Below are positions 22,414 to 34,334 of a stretch of DNA of 64,000 nucleotides, in pieces. The translations under genes were made by a program, and so were the position numbers. This DNA comes from Crocodylus rhombifer (lineage: Eukaryota; Chordata; Crocodylia; Crocodylidae). The first letter of the stretch is position 1. Each line of letters opens with the position of its first letter. A model generated the notes under the pieces. That model ran no database searches. It saw only the letters and a list, made by a program, of their open reading frames with translations, and was not told where the DNA came from. Where the stretch lies: the NCBI GenBank assembly GCA_038503035.1, contig JAVSML010025211.1, positions 558,001-622,000 on the forward strand, written 5' to 3'.

Positions 22414-24070
22414 CTGGTAAAAGAGGACCACCTACCAAATGTAAACAGTGCAACAAAGATATGCAAGACCTGGTAGCCCGAATAAAGCAACCTTATGAAA
22501 CATGCTTCTCAGAAGCCAATGAACTTTATGGTGACTTGAACATGTCTGAGCCATATGAATCAACTGATTAGTAAACTTGCTATTTTTTTAACCATTCTTG
22601 TCAACTATATATTGCAGTGCTATTCAATGATAAATGTATGACAATAATAAATAATAATGATTAATAATGTTAGTTATTTTGGATAGACTACTTATGAATT
22701 TCAAAATGTTTATGATCAAAATTAACAGATATGCTAGGTTGTGGAAGAATTTGTTAACTATACATTTTACAAGCTTCTGAAATGAATTTTATTGCCAGTA
22801 TAAGCAAATATACAAGCCCTAGGTAAAGAAATTCTGTGCAGAATGAAGTTTTAATGGACATTTATAAATTTTAAAATAAAATTAAAAAATTTTCAACCTG
22901 TTTTATACTGATAAAAATGATTTAAATAGAAGATAACCTTTACGATTTACTAATATTTTGCTATACAACTGGGTTTGAAAAAAAATATCATTTAAATACT
23001 GATTTAAAAAATCTGCTGTAAGAGATATCTTTCATTTACAATCTATTTTTTTAAATAATGCACTAATACTCAGCATGAATGACTTTTTAACCATTTTGTT
23101 TCAGGATCCAACTCAGACATAAGAAATTATGAACATTTATCATCGGCAATGTTTGCAACTTCAGAATCATCAACTGGTATCACCAGCAGTACTGCAACTA
23201 AACATCCCTTGGACAGTAAGTATACAGAAGGAGACTTTCTTCATTGTCAAGTAAAACTGTGGATGAGTTCATATCGTAATCAGGACCAGCAAAGCCCAAC
23301 AAGGCAGCATAAATGAAAAGACTCCTTAGTTCATTTATGTAACAAAATCTCCCTGTCTTGCTCAGAACAAACATTTTGCTGACATAGTTCATTCATTATG
23401 ACCAGGTTGCATTCCGCCCAATAGAACAGATATTGCTAGAAGGTTTCTGGATACAGTGTATAAGAAGGAAATTGAACAGCATGCAAAAAACATAAAAGGA
23501 AAAAATATTCATCTGAGTCCTGATGGATGGCATAAGGTATACAATGATCAGTAATGTGGATCCCACGCCTTCCTGCCTGAGGGTGAAGGAAGGGATTACG
23601 GTGGGATCCCAGCTGGTGTTACAACAGAAGATGGAATTATTTCACAGAAAACACTGATACATCAGAAAATGCCCATACTGAAAAATATTTAGAAGTAGTG
23701 GCAGTAAAAACTGTAACAAACTTTTGCTGTGAGCAAAAATTCAAGTGTCACATGCATAACTTTGTCACAGACAATGCTGTAAATGTAGCAAAAATGAGAA
23801 AAAAAATTAGAAGATAAATGAAGCAAACACATGGGTGCATTGCTCATTTGATGCATCTTTTAGCCAAAGATTTAAATATTCCAGGAAAAAAGGACAATGT
23901 TATTGAAATTGCAACATACTTCTGTAACAACCAGTCTGCTTTAGCTTCACTGAAAAAAACTGGGGGCTCCTAGTTAATTGTCCCCCAAGATGTACAACAG
24001 AACTCAGTAGTTGACTGCTTTGAGCTGTTATTAAGAACTGGCCTATTCTGATGACCAACAGTGAAGAAAA
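22414..24070 (+). pseudogene. Decayed hAT transposase with BED zinc finger
   Basis: 22411-22563 encodes a BED-like finger: CKQCNKDMQDLVARIKQP then YETC, with the usual His replaced by Pro, ending at TAG. After about 500 bp of non-coding AT-rich DNA, transposase homology resumes: PGCIPPNRTDIARRFLDTV and LSPDGWHKVYNDQ near 23400-23552, TTEDG near 23621, FVTDNAVNVAKMRKK near 23759, CIAHLMHLLAKDLNIP near 23838, and VVDCFELL near 24008. The DGW and TDNA Asp residues correspond to the DDE-type catalytic region of hAT transposases. In-frame stops and a foreign insert near 23563-23605 make it inactive. The C-terminal dimerisation region is not recognisable. Confidence 0.8.
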
Positions 24071-24857
24071 TCTTGACGAAACCAATAGAATTATCACAGC
24101 CACAACAGTCAACACAGGACTTAAGAGAAATGTAGAAGATAGGTTTTAGTGTATTCAGGGTATTTCAATAGCCTTAGACAAACTACAGAAAGATTGCTGC
24201 TGTACTGCAGATGCTGCTGAAATTTAGGAAGAACTTTAGGAAACATTAAAGCAAGAAATATTCAACAACAAAGTTAAATTGCAGGCAGTAACGATGCGGA
24301 TGGATCAAGCACTTACTCCACCATATTTTCCTGACAATATTCTTAAAGTACCAGAGTAGATGCCTAACTACCAAATAGGAAAATGCTGCTATGACATGGG
24401 CATCTACTAATTACCCATCAATACTCATACCACTGTTTTGCAATTTTCGCAGAAACCAGAAAAAAGAGCACAGAAATAAAAATAAATGCTAGCTCCCCAA
24501 CTGAAGCCAGCAGTTCAACCTCATAGCTGCCAGGGTGGGGGGGAAAACCACAGTTCTAATACCATAACAGTTGATACTAGTGTTTAATAAATTATTTAGT
24601 TGTATATGTACACCATGTTTTGATTTGAAAAACAAGTTTTGGTATCCATTTTACGTTTTTTAATAAATCTGAAGTGCTGGTTTTATGAGTTTAATTAAAT
24701 TCAAGTTGCCATCTTAATGCAGCTCGATACAAATGTACGCAAAAAAATCATTTAGTGAATAAGAAATATATATGTTACCATTTTCTAGCATTCTGAAATG
24801 TAGGATTTTTAACAATCCAAATATGGTGTAATGTAACATTATATTATGCAATGTAAT
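24071..24857. other. 3' remainder of the decayed hAT element or flank
   Basis: AT-rich sequence with possible further degraded transposase (for example around 24180-24440), but too worn to call. Confidence 0.35.
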
Positions 24858-25073
24858 TCTAATATAAAAACCTTCGTCTGCCTTTCCATCCATCCATAAC
24901 ACTTTATTCATGCTCCGATTGGCTTACAAAACACCCAATCATAGTGTGAAGAAGCGTTCAGACAGATGGCAATGTACCACCATAATGGCAGGGACACAGG
25001 ACAGAGCGGGAGGGGCGAAGCCAGCATCCCTGCCTGCTCCCTCCTCTGTCATTCTTGATTGGCAATTGGCTAG
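24858..25073 (+). mobile_element. Helitron-like non-autonomous element 3 (short)
   Basis: TCTAATATAAAAACCTTCGT, CCATCCATAACACTTT, GTGAAGAAGCGTTCAGACAG, ATGGCAGGGACACAGG, and the end CATTCTTGATTGGCAATTGG/CTAG followed by T. It has the same order of blocks as elements 1 and 2 but is only 216 bp, so it may be an internal-deletion form. Confidence 0.45.
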
Positions 25074-25234
25074 TATAATATAATGTACACACACCCCCCC
25101 CCCTCCTTGTTTGTGCACACAGGAAACACATGTACCAAATCTACTGGAAAAATTGCATTTGGTTGTAAATCAACATGTTTTAATTGTTATATCAACCAAT
25201 GAAAACACAACTTTGTTAAAAAACAAGAAAATAC

Positions 25235-25325
25235 ATACAATAGGGGAAAGTTGATAAAAATCAATTATTTAAATTGGGCTTTTGGCTTGTTGATTTAAAT
25301 CAGTGATTTAAATTGACTCTACTTC
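25235..25325. repeat. TTTAAATCA-rich segment, possible hAT terminus
   Basis: TTGATTTAAATCAGTGATTT followed by AAATTGACTCTACTT resembles subterminal repeats of some hAT elements. It could be the right end of the element whose transposase is at 22414-24070. A matching left end was not firmly located. Confidence 0.35.
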
Positions 25326-26956
25326 ATTCAATCCACACTGGTTTTAACAGATCTCAGATTCCAAAATGCTGACTAGAAGTGTACTACTAGTTTGCTGACT
25401 CACACTAAAAGGACGAACAAGCAGATTTTAATAGTTCCAACTCAGGGAATCAAAAAGTACTAGTAACCCTACTGAGAACTAAAAGCAAGAAACAGAGAGG
25501 TCCTGCAGGGGGCCAGAAGCAAACTCTAGTAAGATACTGTACTCACTGTTTGTTCAATTAATAAAAATAAACTCAGAAAAGGTGCATTTGGATTGTATCC
25601 AGTATGTACTATGAAACTACCCACTTACAGGGAGTTATTCATATTATCAACTGTCCTTCAAAAGGTACAAAACAAATTGCTTTACAAGTGAACGTTATAA
25701 CTAATTTACAGCTCAGTTAATCAAGCATTTGTTTTAAAATACTACAAGAACTTAGTATGAAATACACATACTTTAAACAAAAAAAGTTCACTTAGAGCTG
25801 CAGCTTCGGCAATTGAAGTGATTGCTTTCAAAATTTTTAACCAGAGAAGCTTTCAATACTACAGACATAATCCAGAATTTTCAAATACAATTTTTTCATA
25901 GCTGAATTTTAAACCCCCCTCAATTTCATAACCTACAATCTCCTAACAAATTAAGAACAACAGTCTCCTTCCAAGTAAAATATAAAAAACCTTTCCCACT
26001 ACAGGGTTTCCAGAGCACAGACTACACAGGAATATACCAGTACAAATTCTATCACTGGAACACACATCACAGCTATTTAAAATCATGCAGGAACACCACA
26101 AAAATACTGAGAATAAAAGTAACTCTGATACAGCTGAGATCATCATACAGGGACAGAATTTATAAAGATAATACACACATTTTGGGTATTTTAAAGAAAT
26201 ATTTTGTAATCTTTAAAAAAATGTAGCCAACTTCATTTTGAGCATTATTTGTGTTCTCTAAATACAAACAATTACTAAAGAATCCTAAAAGTGAATATTG
26301 CTCCTTTTTGCGATTTATTGGATATACTAATTTAGTTTTAATGAAGGATTAAAACAAGCCACAAGAAACTTTACATTTTGTACAAACCTATAGATTTGGC
26401 TAACATTTAAAAAAAAAAAACAAGGAAAAAAACTACACATACACAAACACATCTGCTACAGTGATTATATTCAAGTATTCAGTAAAGAAAGTATTTTTTT
26501 AAAAACCACACTTTTTAGAAAAATATGTTATTGTTTCCATATTAATAATAATGGCATGAGCTGCAGGTGCTCTTAATGACATCTTTATGATATTTTCTAA
26601 TATGATGTAAAGCAGACCCAAAACAATGCCCCGTTCTCCACCCCCAACAGAAACAACTTAAAATATGTTTAAACACATGGGGGGAAAAAAACAAACAAAC
26701 ACACACACAAAATTTGCAACTCATTTCCAATATATTTACCATGGCAATACAGATTCTCTCAGGCCAACTCTGAATCAAATTGTGAAGACTGGAGCTTCAG
26801 TCAAGAAACATACTTATGCAGACAAAATCCCTAATTATTGCCATGTCTTAAACCTTCCTTCTCTAGAAAAATAACACAGGCTACACAGAGAAATTTGGGG
26901 CAATTTCTAGAGTATTCAAGTCTCCTTGACCCCAGTAAGTTTATCTAGTTAAGCCA
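25326..26956. other. Intronic AT-rich sequence
   Basis: No exon or recognised element. Confidence 0.55.
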
Positions 26957-27194
26957 GAGATTCTCAATGAGTGTGCTATTGCACCCTAGGATGTCTTAAG
27001 ATCCTTTAAGAAGAGCCCTGGGGGGTCTATAAAATATTAGTACTGTTAGGTATACAAATATGATTCACAAGATAAAACCAGATATTTTAAATAGGAAACC
27101 ACAGTGTTAAATACATTCTGATCTGTTAGGCTCTTATTTTTTTGTACAGAAAAATTACTCTTAATGTGTTTCTATAGTTAAAAATGGGTGAAGG
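26957..27194 (+). mobile_element. hAT element fragment, relative of 50711-51033
   Basis: Starts CAGAGATTCTCAATGAGTGT and runs through CCTTTAAGAAGAGCCC, GATTCACAAGATA, CATTCTGATCTGTTAGG and AAAAATGGGTGAA. Each block has a counterpart in order in the element at 50711-51033 (for example GATTTACAAGATA and CATTCTGACCTGTTGG). The right terminus is lost. Confidence 0.65.
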
Positions 27195-27511
27195 CCACTG
27201 CTCATATGGCCTTGTGCACCCTTGCAGAGAGGCCTAACAACTTTTAGCAAGTCACTTGAATGCTGCATCATCAGTGAACCAATAAAAAATAATATCTGTT
27301 ACTATTAGGTTACATTGAGTGGAAAAAAAATCTTAATAGAACTTGTTACCAGAGAAATGCAAAGTTCTTTTTCTCATGTGCAAAAATAATAAAAATCTAA
27401 AAATACTTAGGTGATTGGAATCAGTGAGATACAGACACTTCCTGCATAGCACACTGCTAGTGTGTACAGCATTCTACTATTCATCTTTTCATTTACTACA
27501 TTTTATTGTAT
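27195..27511. other. Intronic sequence, nothing recognised
   Basis: AT-rich flank. Confidence 0.55.
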
Positions 27512-28145
27512 ACCATATACCCCCGAATAAGACACACATCTTAATTTTGGAATCTAAAATGAAGAAAAAAAAGATCCTTCCTTGACCAGATATTTCCTTG
27601 ACCAGCAGGTACATTATTTTGACACTGAAAACACAGATAGCTTCAGTACAGGAGAAAAAAAAAAAACAACCTGTGGCTGCTCCGTTAAACCCCTGACTGC
27701 AGGACATGGCACCCACCCCACTCGGGGCCAGACAACTTTGTTCATGCAGGATTAAGCCATCTAATTGAGGCAGCTGGCTGAGTCAAATGGCCTGGACCCA
27801 CTTCTCAAGTGAGATGGGCATCCAGTGGTACCTGCTAAGTCAGCTGAGGGCCTGCCTGGTTTGAGAAGAGGAGCTGGGCCATTTGGCTCTGCCAGCAGTG
27901 TCAACAGAGGGCACAATCCTGCTGAAGCCCAACTGCCCATCCCCAACTGCACAAACCTGCTGAAGCCCAAACCAGCTGGGCACCCAGCAACCCCTGCCAA
28001 GTCAGCTGAAATCCCACTCAGCTCAAGAAATAGGGCCAGTAAGTTTACCTCCTATGGGATCAGGCCCACTGCTCCCCGCACTTCCTCTAAATCACATACC
28101 CCAGTTTCAGGAAAAAGTGTGTATGTCATATACAAGTAAACACGG
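27512..28145. mobile_element. Unclassified TIR element, copy C
   Basis: The left end ACCATATACCCCCGAATAAG then ACACACATC, and the right end in reverse complement ACCGTGTTTACTTGTATATG then ACATACACAC, form diverged inverted repeats of the same type as copies A and B (consensus near TACCGTATTTACTCGAAT). The interior is GC-richer, with internal near-repeats of CTGCTGAAGCCCAA and GTCAGCTGA. No coding sequence. Confidence 0.55.
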
Positions 28146-28624
28146 TGAACAACAGATAATGCAAAACAGCACTAAAGACACTCAGACAGGGAAAGATGCT
28201 GATGCAAAAAGATCTAATATGTGACACTCGTCCGAAATGAGATAACTACTCTAATCATTTCCGGGGGTGGGGGGAATGATGACATCTAAACATTGCATTG
28301 TTAGTTGGCTTTTTACCAAGCAGCTGAATGCAAGAAATCTCTGGAAAAGCCAACACAAATAATGCTGTTACACAGCATTCTGCTTGAATCAGATTTCAAA
28401 ACTAACAACTTGCATTTTAATACAGTAAAACACACTCATCACCAATCTTTTACAGTCGCAAAAAAAGAAAGAGGTACTCATTCTAACAATACCAAATAGT
28501 TCAAGGTAGTTTTATTAAAATATGAACTACATACAACAGTTAAATAAATAAAAAAGCAGAGATTAAGTACCTAATGTCATTAGAAGATAAAAAAGCAAGC
28601 AGCTCTCATCTCCAGTCAGTAAGT
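28146..28624. other. Intronic sequence, nothing recognised
   Basis: AT-rich spacer between TIR element C and the CR1 fragment. Confidence 0.5.
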
Positions 28625-29305
28625 CACATGACCCATTTTGCTTTCAATATATGCATGGTCCTTCTCATCAAAAGGATGTTGGCAACAAGAGCACACTCAC
28701 GGCTCATATTAAACGTATTGTCCACTGTAAACCCCAGGTCCTTTTCTGCAGAGCTGCTGCCCAGCCAGTCAGTCCCAGCCTGTATGAGTGCATGGGACTG
28801 CTCCGTCCTAAGTGCAAGACTCTGCACGTGTCCTTGTTGAACCTCATGAGATTTCTTTTTGTCCAATCCTCTAATTTATCTTGGCCACTCTGAAACCTTC
28901 CAGTGTACCTATTATTCTTCCCAGTTTGGTGTCATCTGCAAGCTTGCTGAGGGTGCACTCCATCCCATCATCCAGACTGATGATGAAGATCATGAACAAA
29001 ATCAACCCCTGGGACACTCCACTCGATACTGGCTGCCAACTATACAGCAAGCTATTGATTACTACTCTTTGAGCCTGATGATTCAGCCAGTTTTCTATCA
29101 GTCTTACAGTTGGTTCACTTTACAACTACTTCCTTACCTTGCTTGTGAGAAAATTGTGGGAGATGGCAACAAAAGCCTTGATAAAGTCAAGGTATACCTC
29201 ATGCCCATTGCTTTCCCCTCATCCACAGAGCCAGCCATCTCATCATAGAAGGCAATCAGGTTAGTCAGGCATGACTTGCCCTTGGTGAATCCATGGTGAC
29301 TGTTC
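28625..29305 (-). mobile_element. CR1 fragment, internal RT region
   Basis: The minus strand contains [20 protein letters not shown] near 28700, [20 protein letters not shown] near 28800-28860, and further upstream CR1 RT sequence ([19 protein letters not shown], KFGD). Both ends are missing, including the 3' tail. Old copy. Confidence 0.8.
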
Positions 29306-29313
29306 CTAATCAC

Positions 29314-30105
29314 TAGAGGTGCACCGATATATATCAGCTACATATCAGATCGGCACCAATAAATGGTAAATTTACATTATTGGCTATCAGGTTTTTTTGG
29401 CTGTTCTAGTCAATAATTTCCAATAAATATAATTAATTATGCCTTCTGAGGCCCCCAGACACCTGGGTTTCCTCTTGCCTGCAGGGCTAGGGTCCCCAGA
29501 TGCCTGGGTTCCCTTGGGAAACAGCAGATTTCCCCTTGCAGGTGAGCACCATTCTAGCCTGCAAGGGATCCTGCTTGGGGCTGCTGGGAGCAAGACAGGG
29601 AGCACCATGTGCACTTGGCACAGCTGCATGCATGCATGTGGGCCAGGAAAACAGCCGAGCAGCACGGAGAGCAGCTCCCTGTAGGTAAGTCTATGGAGGA
29701 GAAGGGGGTCGGGGCAAATCGAGGCCCGAGGGAGGGAGTGGGGCAGAGGGAGGGGCTGCAGCTAGAGGCTCTGCCCAACCAGGGCAGCGCATGGGACCTG
29801 GGGCCAGGATGGGAAGCAGGATGGAGCCAGGGGCAGCTTGTCCACAGGGGGAGGGAAAGGGGAAGGAAAGACAGCTCCCCACCACTGCATACCTTCCTCC
29901 CCACCCCCCAAGGGAGACACGAGAGGGATATCTGCCCCACCCTCCTCCAATTTGCATGTGGGGTGGATGTGGGCTGATCACTATGGGCTCAGGGGATCGC
30001 CATTCGGCTGCCTTTGCCCTGGGAGCCCCATGCCAACTGCACACTCCCTACCTGCGCGCCAGCAGTCAGGGTAGCAAGTTGTGCCTCCCACTGCCAGGCA
30101 AGCAA
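29314..30105 (+). mobile_element. hAT-like element with GC-rich module (copy C)
   Basis: The left end AGAGGTGCACCGATATATAT is similar to 6414 (GGGGTGCACTAATAAAG). The GC-rich interior includes CGGAGAGCAGCTCCCTGTAG/GTAAGTCT at 29667-29694, the module shared with 6514, 14262 and 61268. The numerous overlapping frames on both strands have no domain similarity. The right boundary is uncertain; CR1 ORF1 sequence begins by about 30115. Confidence 0.45.
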
Positions 30106-30114
30106 GAGACGGGC

Positions 30115-32065
30115 AGCCAGTGCATGGTTCCCAGGGCAAGACAGCTACAGAAGGAGGCAGTGAGGCTCTGAAGCACCCTCCACCATGAGGAGTTCATCTA
30201 TTCAGTGCTGGAGGAGACCTCCAGGAAGAATTGCCAGAGGCAGAGCTAGAGAAGGGAGAAGACAGAGACTCCCCAAAAGGTCGAAACTGGAAGCTTGTGA
30301 CCTCTGACAGCAAGCAGAAATCTTCATCTGCACCTGTAGCAGTTTGCCTAGAGAATAAATATGGAGTTTTAGCAACAGAGTTGGGGAGCATGATCCATTG
30401 GTGGAAGGACAGGCCAGGCTTCCTCAAGGTAGGAAGGATCAAGATGACCACCACCAAGAATAAGCAATGGGGGCCATGGTGGGAGACTCCCTTTTGCAGG
30501 GAATGAAGGGATCCAATCTGCTGACCTAACCTGTTGTCTCATGGAGTCTGATGCTTGCCCAGAGCCAAGATACAACTGAGATACTACTGAGACTCATCCA
30601 GCCCTCTGACTACTACCCCATGCTGCTCACCCATGTGGGCACCAATGATGCCAGGGGAGAGAGACCCTGAGCAGATCAAAAGTGACTATAAGGCTCTGGG
30701 TGCAAGGGTGAAGGGGACAGCGGCTCAGGTGGTGTTCTCTTCAACACTTCTGATCAAGGGAACAGGCCGGGGCAGGAGCAGGTACATCCTGTAAATCAAT
30801 GCCTAGCTGCACAGGCAGTGTCATCAGCAGGGATTTGGCTTCTTGGATGATGTTCCAAGAAGGATGGCTGGGAAGAGATGGGAGCCACCTGACAAAGAGA
30901 GGGAAATGCATCTTTGCAGACAGGGTTGCTAAACTAGTGAGGAGGGCTTTAAAACTAGGTCTGCTGGGGGATGGAGACCAAAGCCCTGGGGTAAGTCCAC
31001 GACCTGGAGGAAGAGCAGGAGGGGGCAACAGGGGAGGTGTTTACATTCTTCGTGAGAAATCAGGGGAAAATAGACTAGTTACTTTAGGTGCCTGTACATG
31101 AATGTACAGAGCTGCGGAAAGGAGCAGGAAGAACTGTAAATCCTTGCACAGTCATGGAACTATAACATGATTGGAATAATAGAGACTGGGTGGAGCTCGT
31201 ATGACTGGAGTGCTGTCATGGATGGGTATAACCTGTTCAGGAACGACAGGCAGGAGAGGAGGAGGAGGAGCTGTGCTTTATATAAAAAAGCCATATGATT
31301 GCTCAGAGCTCCAGTATGAAACTGGAGATAGGCCTGGTGAGTCACTGGATTAGGGTCTAGGGAAAAGAGGAACAAGGGTGATGTCATGGTGGGGGTCTGC
31401 TATTGACCACCAGACCAAGAGGAAATTGTAGACGAGGCTTTCTTCAAAACAGCTAGCAGAAGTTTCCCGATCACAGGCCCTGGTTCTCCTGGGGGACTTC
31501 AATCACCCCGACATCTGCTGGGACAGCAATACAGCAGTGCGCAGGCAGAAAGTTTTTGCAGAGTGTTGGGGACAACTTCCTGGTGCAAGTGCTGGAGCAG
31601 GCAACTAGGCATTGTGCTTTTCTTGACCTACTGCTCCCAAACAGGGAAGAATTGCTGGGGAATGTACCAGTGGAAAGCAACTTGGGCAGTAGCAACCACA
31701 AGATGATTGAGTTCAGGATCCTGAGGGAAGGAAGGATGGAGAGCAGCAGAATAAGGACCCTGGACTTCAGAAAAGCAGACTCTGATTCACCTCAGGGAAC
31801 TCATGGGGAGGATCCAATGGGAAGCCAGACTGAGGGGGAGAGGAGTCCAGGACAGCTGTGTGTACTTTAAAGAAGCCTTACTGAGAGTGCAGGAACAAAC
31901 CATCCGGATATGCAGGAAGACTAGCAAGTATGGCAGAAGACCAGCTTCACTTAGCAGGGTACTCTTCAGTGAACAAAAATCACAAAAAGGAAGCTTATAA
32001 CAAGTGGAAACTTGGACAAACAACTAGGGAGGAACATGCGGTACTGTTCAGAAGGCCTTCTAATG
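30115..32065 (+). mobile_element. CR1 LINE copy with ORF1 esterase domain and ORF2 endonuclease
   Basis: This is the only copy here that retains ORF1. It has VGDSLLQG at 30479-30502 (SGNH-type nucleophile Ser block), LLTHVGTND at 30623-30649, and DGSHLTKRGK at 30877-30906 (catalytic Asp-x-x-His block), the esterase domain known in CR1 ORF1. ORF2 endonuclease follows: GIIETGWSSYDWSAVMDGYN near 31172, [16 protein letters not shown] near 31478-31527, and [10 protein letters not shown] near 31693. Homology fades near 32065, before RT. Frames are broken throughout, so it is inactive. It is an older subfamily than copies 1-3. Confidence 0.85.
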
Positions 32066-32171
32066 CTGAGATTAGAACCATGTTGTCTTTGGATGAAATG
32101 GTTTAAGAGATTTCTCAGTTTCCCTAGTCACTATGTAGAGAGGCTTCTCCACAGAGGATATCAGGCCAGAT

Positions 32172-33150
32172 TATAGTTTCATAGTTTCTAGGGTCGGAAG
32201 GGACCTGGGCAGATCATCAAGTCTGACCCCCTGCGATGGGCAGGGAAGAAACCTGGGGTCAAACAACCCCAGCAAGGTGTGTATCTAGTCTCCTTTTGAA
32301 GACCCCCAGGATAGGAGCAAGCACCACTTCCCTTGGAAGTTGGTTCTAGATCCTAGCCGCCCTGTGAAGTAGTGCCTCCTGATATCTAGCCTGAATCTAC
32401 TCTCAGTCAACTTAAGGCCTTGTTACTGCCAGTAGTGCTCAGGGGAACAGGGACTCTCTCATAGCCTGCTGGTCTCCCTTGGCCAGTTTACAGACAGCCA
32501 CCAGATCCCCTCTCAGCCTTTTCTTGTGGAAGCTGAACAGGTTCAGGTCTCATAGCCTCTTCTCATAGGGCCTGCCCTGGTGACCCCTGATCATGCAAAT
32601 GGCCCTCCTCTGGACCCTCTCGATGCTGTCCACATCCCTCCTGAAGTGTGCTGCCCAGAACTGGACACAGTACTCCAACTGCAGCCTGACCAGTGTCGCA
32701 TAGAGGGGGACTATCACCTCCTTGGACCTGCTCATGATGCATCTGTGGATGCATGACAAAGTGTGATTAGCTTTCCTGACTGCGTCCCCACATTGGCGGC
32801 CCATGTTCATCTTGGAATCTATAATGACTCCAAGATCCTTTTCTGCTTCTGTGCTGATGAGAGGGGAGTTCCCCAGCCTGTAGGTATGCTGCTATTTCTT
32901 TCTCCCTAGGTGCAGTACCCTGCACTTGTTAGTATTGAATCCCATCTTCTTCTCATCCGTTCACCCCTGTAACCTGTCCAGATCCAATTGCAGCCTGTCC
33001 TTCCATTCTAGCGTGCCCACTTTTCCCCACATCTTAGTGTCATCCATGAATTTGACAAGGTGCTTTTCACCCTCTCGTCCAAGTCACTGATGAAGATGTT
33101 AAACAGCGCAGGCCCAAAGACCGAGCCCTAGGGGACCCCACTGCCCACAT
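32172..33150 (-). mobile_element. CR1 (host copy), 3' part, interrupted
   Basis: A minus-strand CR1 with its 3' end at about 32172 (ATAGTTTCATAGTTTCTAGG). The minus frame at 32550-32810 encodes KANHTLSCIHRCIMSRSKEV and DVDSIERVQRRAICMIRG. It continues without a gap at 34335-35244 once the inserted plus-strand CR1 is removed. Same subfamily as 3809-5180. Confidence 0.88.
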
Positions 33151-34334
33151 CTGGACAAGGGAGAAGAGATTGATGTCATATCTCTTGACTGCAAAAAAGC
33201 CTTCGATCTGGTATCCCATGAACACCTCTTGGCAAAACTGGCCAATTGTGGCCTTGGGTCCACCATGATCTGCTGGCTGGGAACTGGCTCCGTGGTCAGA
33301 CCCAGAGGGTAGTAATTGATGGCAGTCACTCATCATGGTGTCCTGTGACCAGTGGGGTCCCCCAAGGCTCTGTCCTTGGACCCATATTGTTCAACATCTT
33401 CATTAATGATGTGGACATTGGAGTCAGAAGCGGACTGGCCAAGTTCGCCGATGACACCAAAATTTGGGGCAAAGCATCCACGCCAGAAGACAGGCGGGTG
33501 ATCCAGGCTGACCTGGACAGGCTCAGCAAATGGGCAAACGAGAACCTGTTGTGTTTAACACTGAAAAATGCAAGGTTCTCCACCTTGGGAAGAAAAACCT
33601 GCAGCATCCTTATAGGCTCAGCAGTGCTGCGCTGGCTAGCACTACAGAAGAAAGAGACTTGGGGGTCATCATTGACCACAAGATGAACATGAGCCTCCAA
33701 TGCGATGCTGCGGCTAGTAAAGCGACCAAAACGCTGGCTTGCATCCATAGATGCTTCTCGAGCAAATCCCGGGACATCATTCTCCCCTTGTACTCGGCCT
33801 TGGTGAGGCCGCAGTTGGAGTACTGTGTTCAGTTTTGGGCTCCACAATTCAAAAAGGATGTGGAGAAGCTTGAGAGAGTCCAGAGGAGAGCCACGTGCAT
33901 GATCAGAGGTCAGGAAAACAGATCTTACGATGACAGGCTGAGAGACATGGGACTCTTTAGCCTGGAAAAGCGTAGGCTCAGGGGTGATCTGATGGCCACC
34001 TATAAGTTTATCAGGAGTGACCACCAGGATCTGGGGGAACGTTTGTTCACCAGAGCGCCCCAAGGGATGACGAGGTTGAACGGTCACAAACTCCTGCAAG
34101 ACCGTTTCAGGCTGGACATAAGGAAGAATTTCTTTACTGTCCGAGCCCCCAGGGTCTGGAACAGCCTGCCTTCGGAGGTGGTTCAAGCACCTACATTGAA
34201 CACCTTCAAGAGCAAATTGGATGCTCATCTTGCTGGGATCCTATGACTCCAGCTGACTTCCTGCCCTTTGGGCAGAGGGCTGCACTTGATCTTCCGAGGT
34301 CCCTTCCAGCCCAAATGTCTATGAAATCTATGAA
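33151..34334 (+). mobile_element. CR1 LINE, 5'-truncated copy 2, nested in an opposite-strand CR1
   Basis: Starts abruptly at CTGGACAAGGGAGAAGAG, equivalent to about 8960 of copy 1. It carries [14 protein letters not shown] and FADDTKIWG, then the C-terminal region to AHLAGIL (frame 33530-34246), and ends with ATCTATGAA. It shares with copy 3 the GGGAACTGG form (one A fewer than copy 1), which breaks RT. ACAT occurs directly before (33147-33150) and directly after (34335-34338) the insert. Confidence 0.93.

Noticed and set aside
29387..30171. Overlapping frames of up to 128 residues on both strands
   Set aside because: Compositional frames inside the GC-rich repeat copy C, with no recognisable domain.
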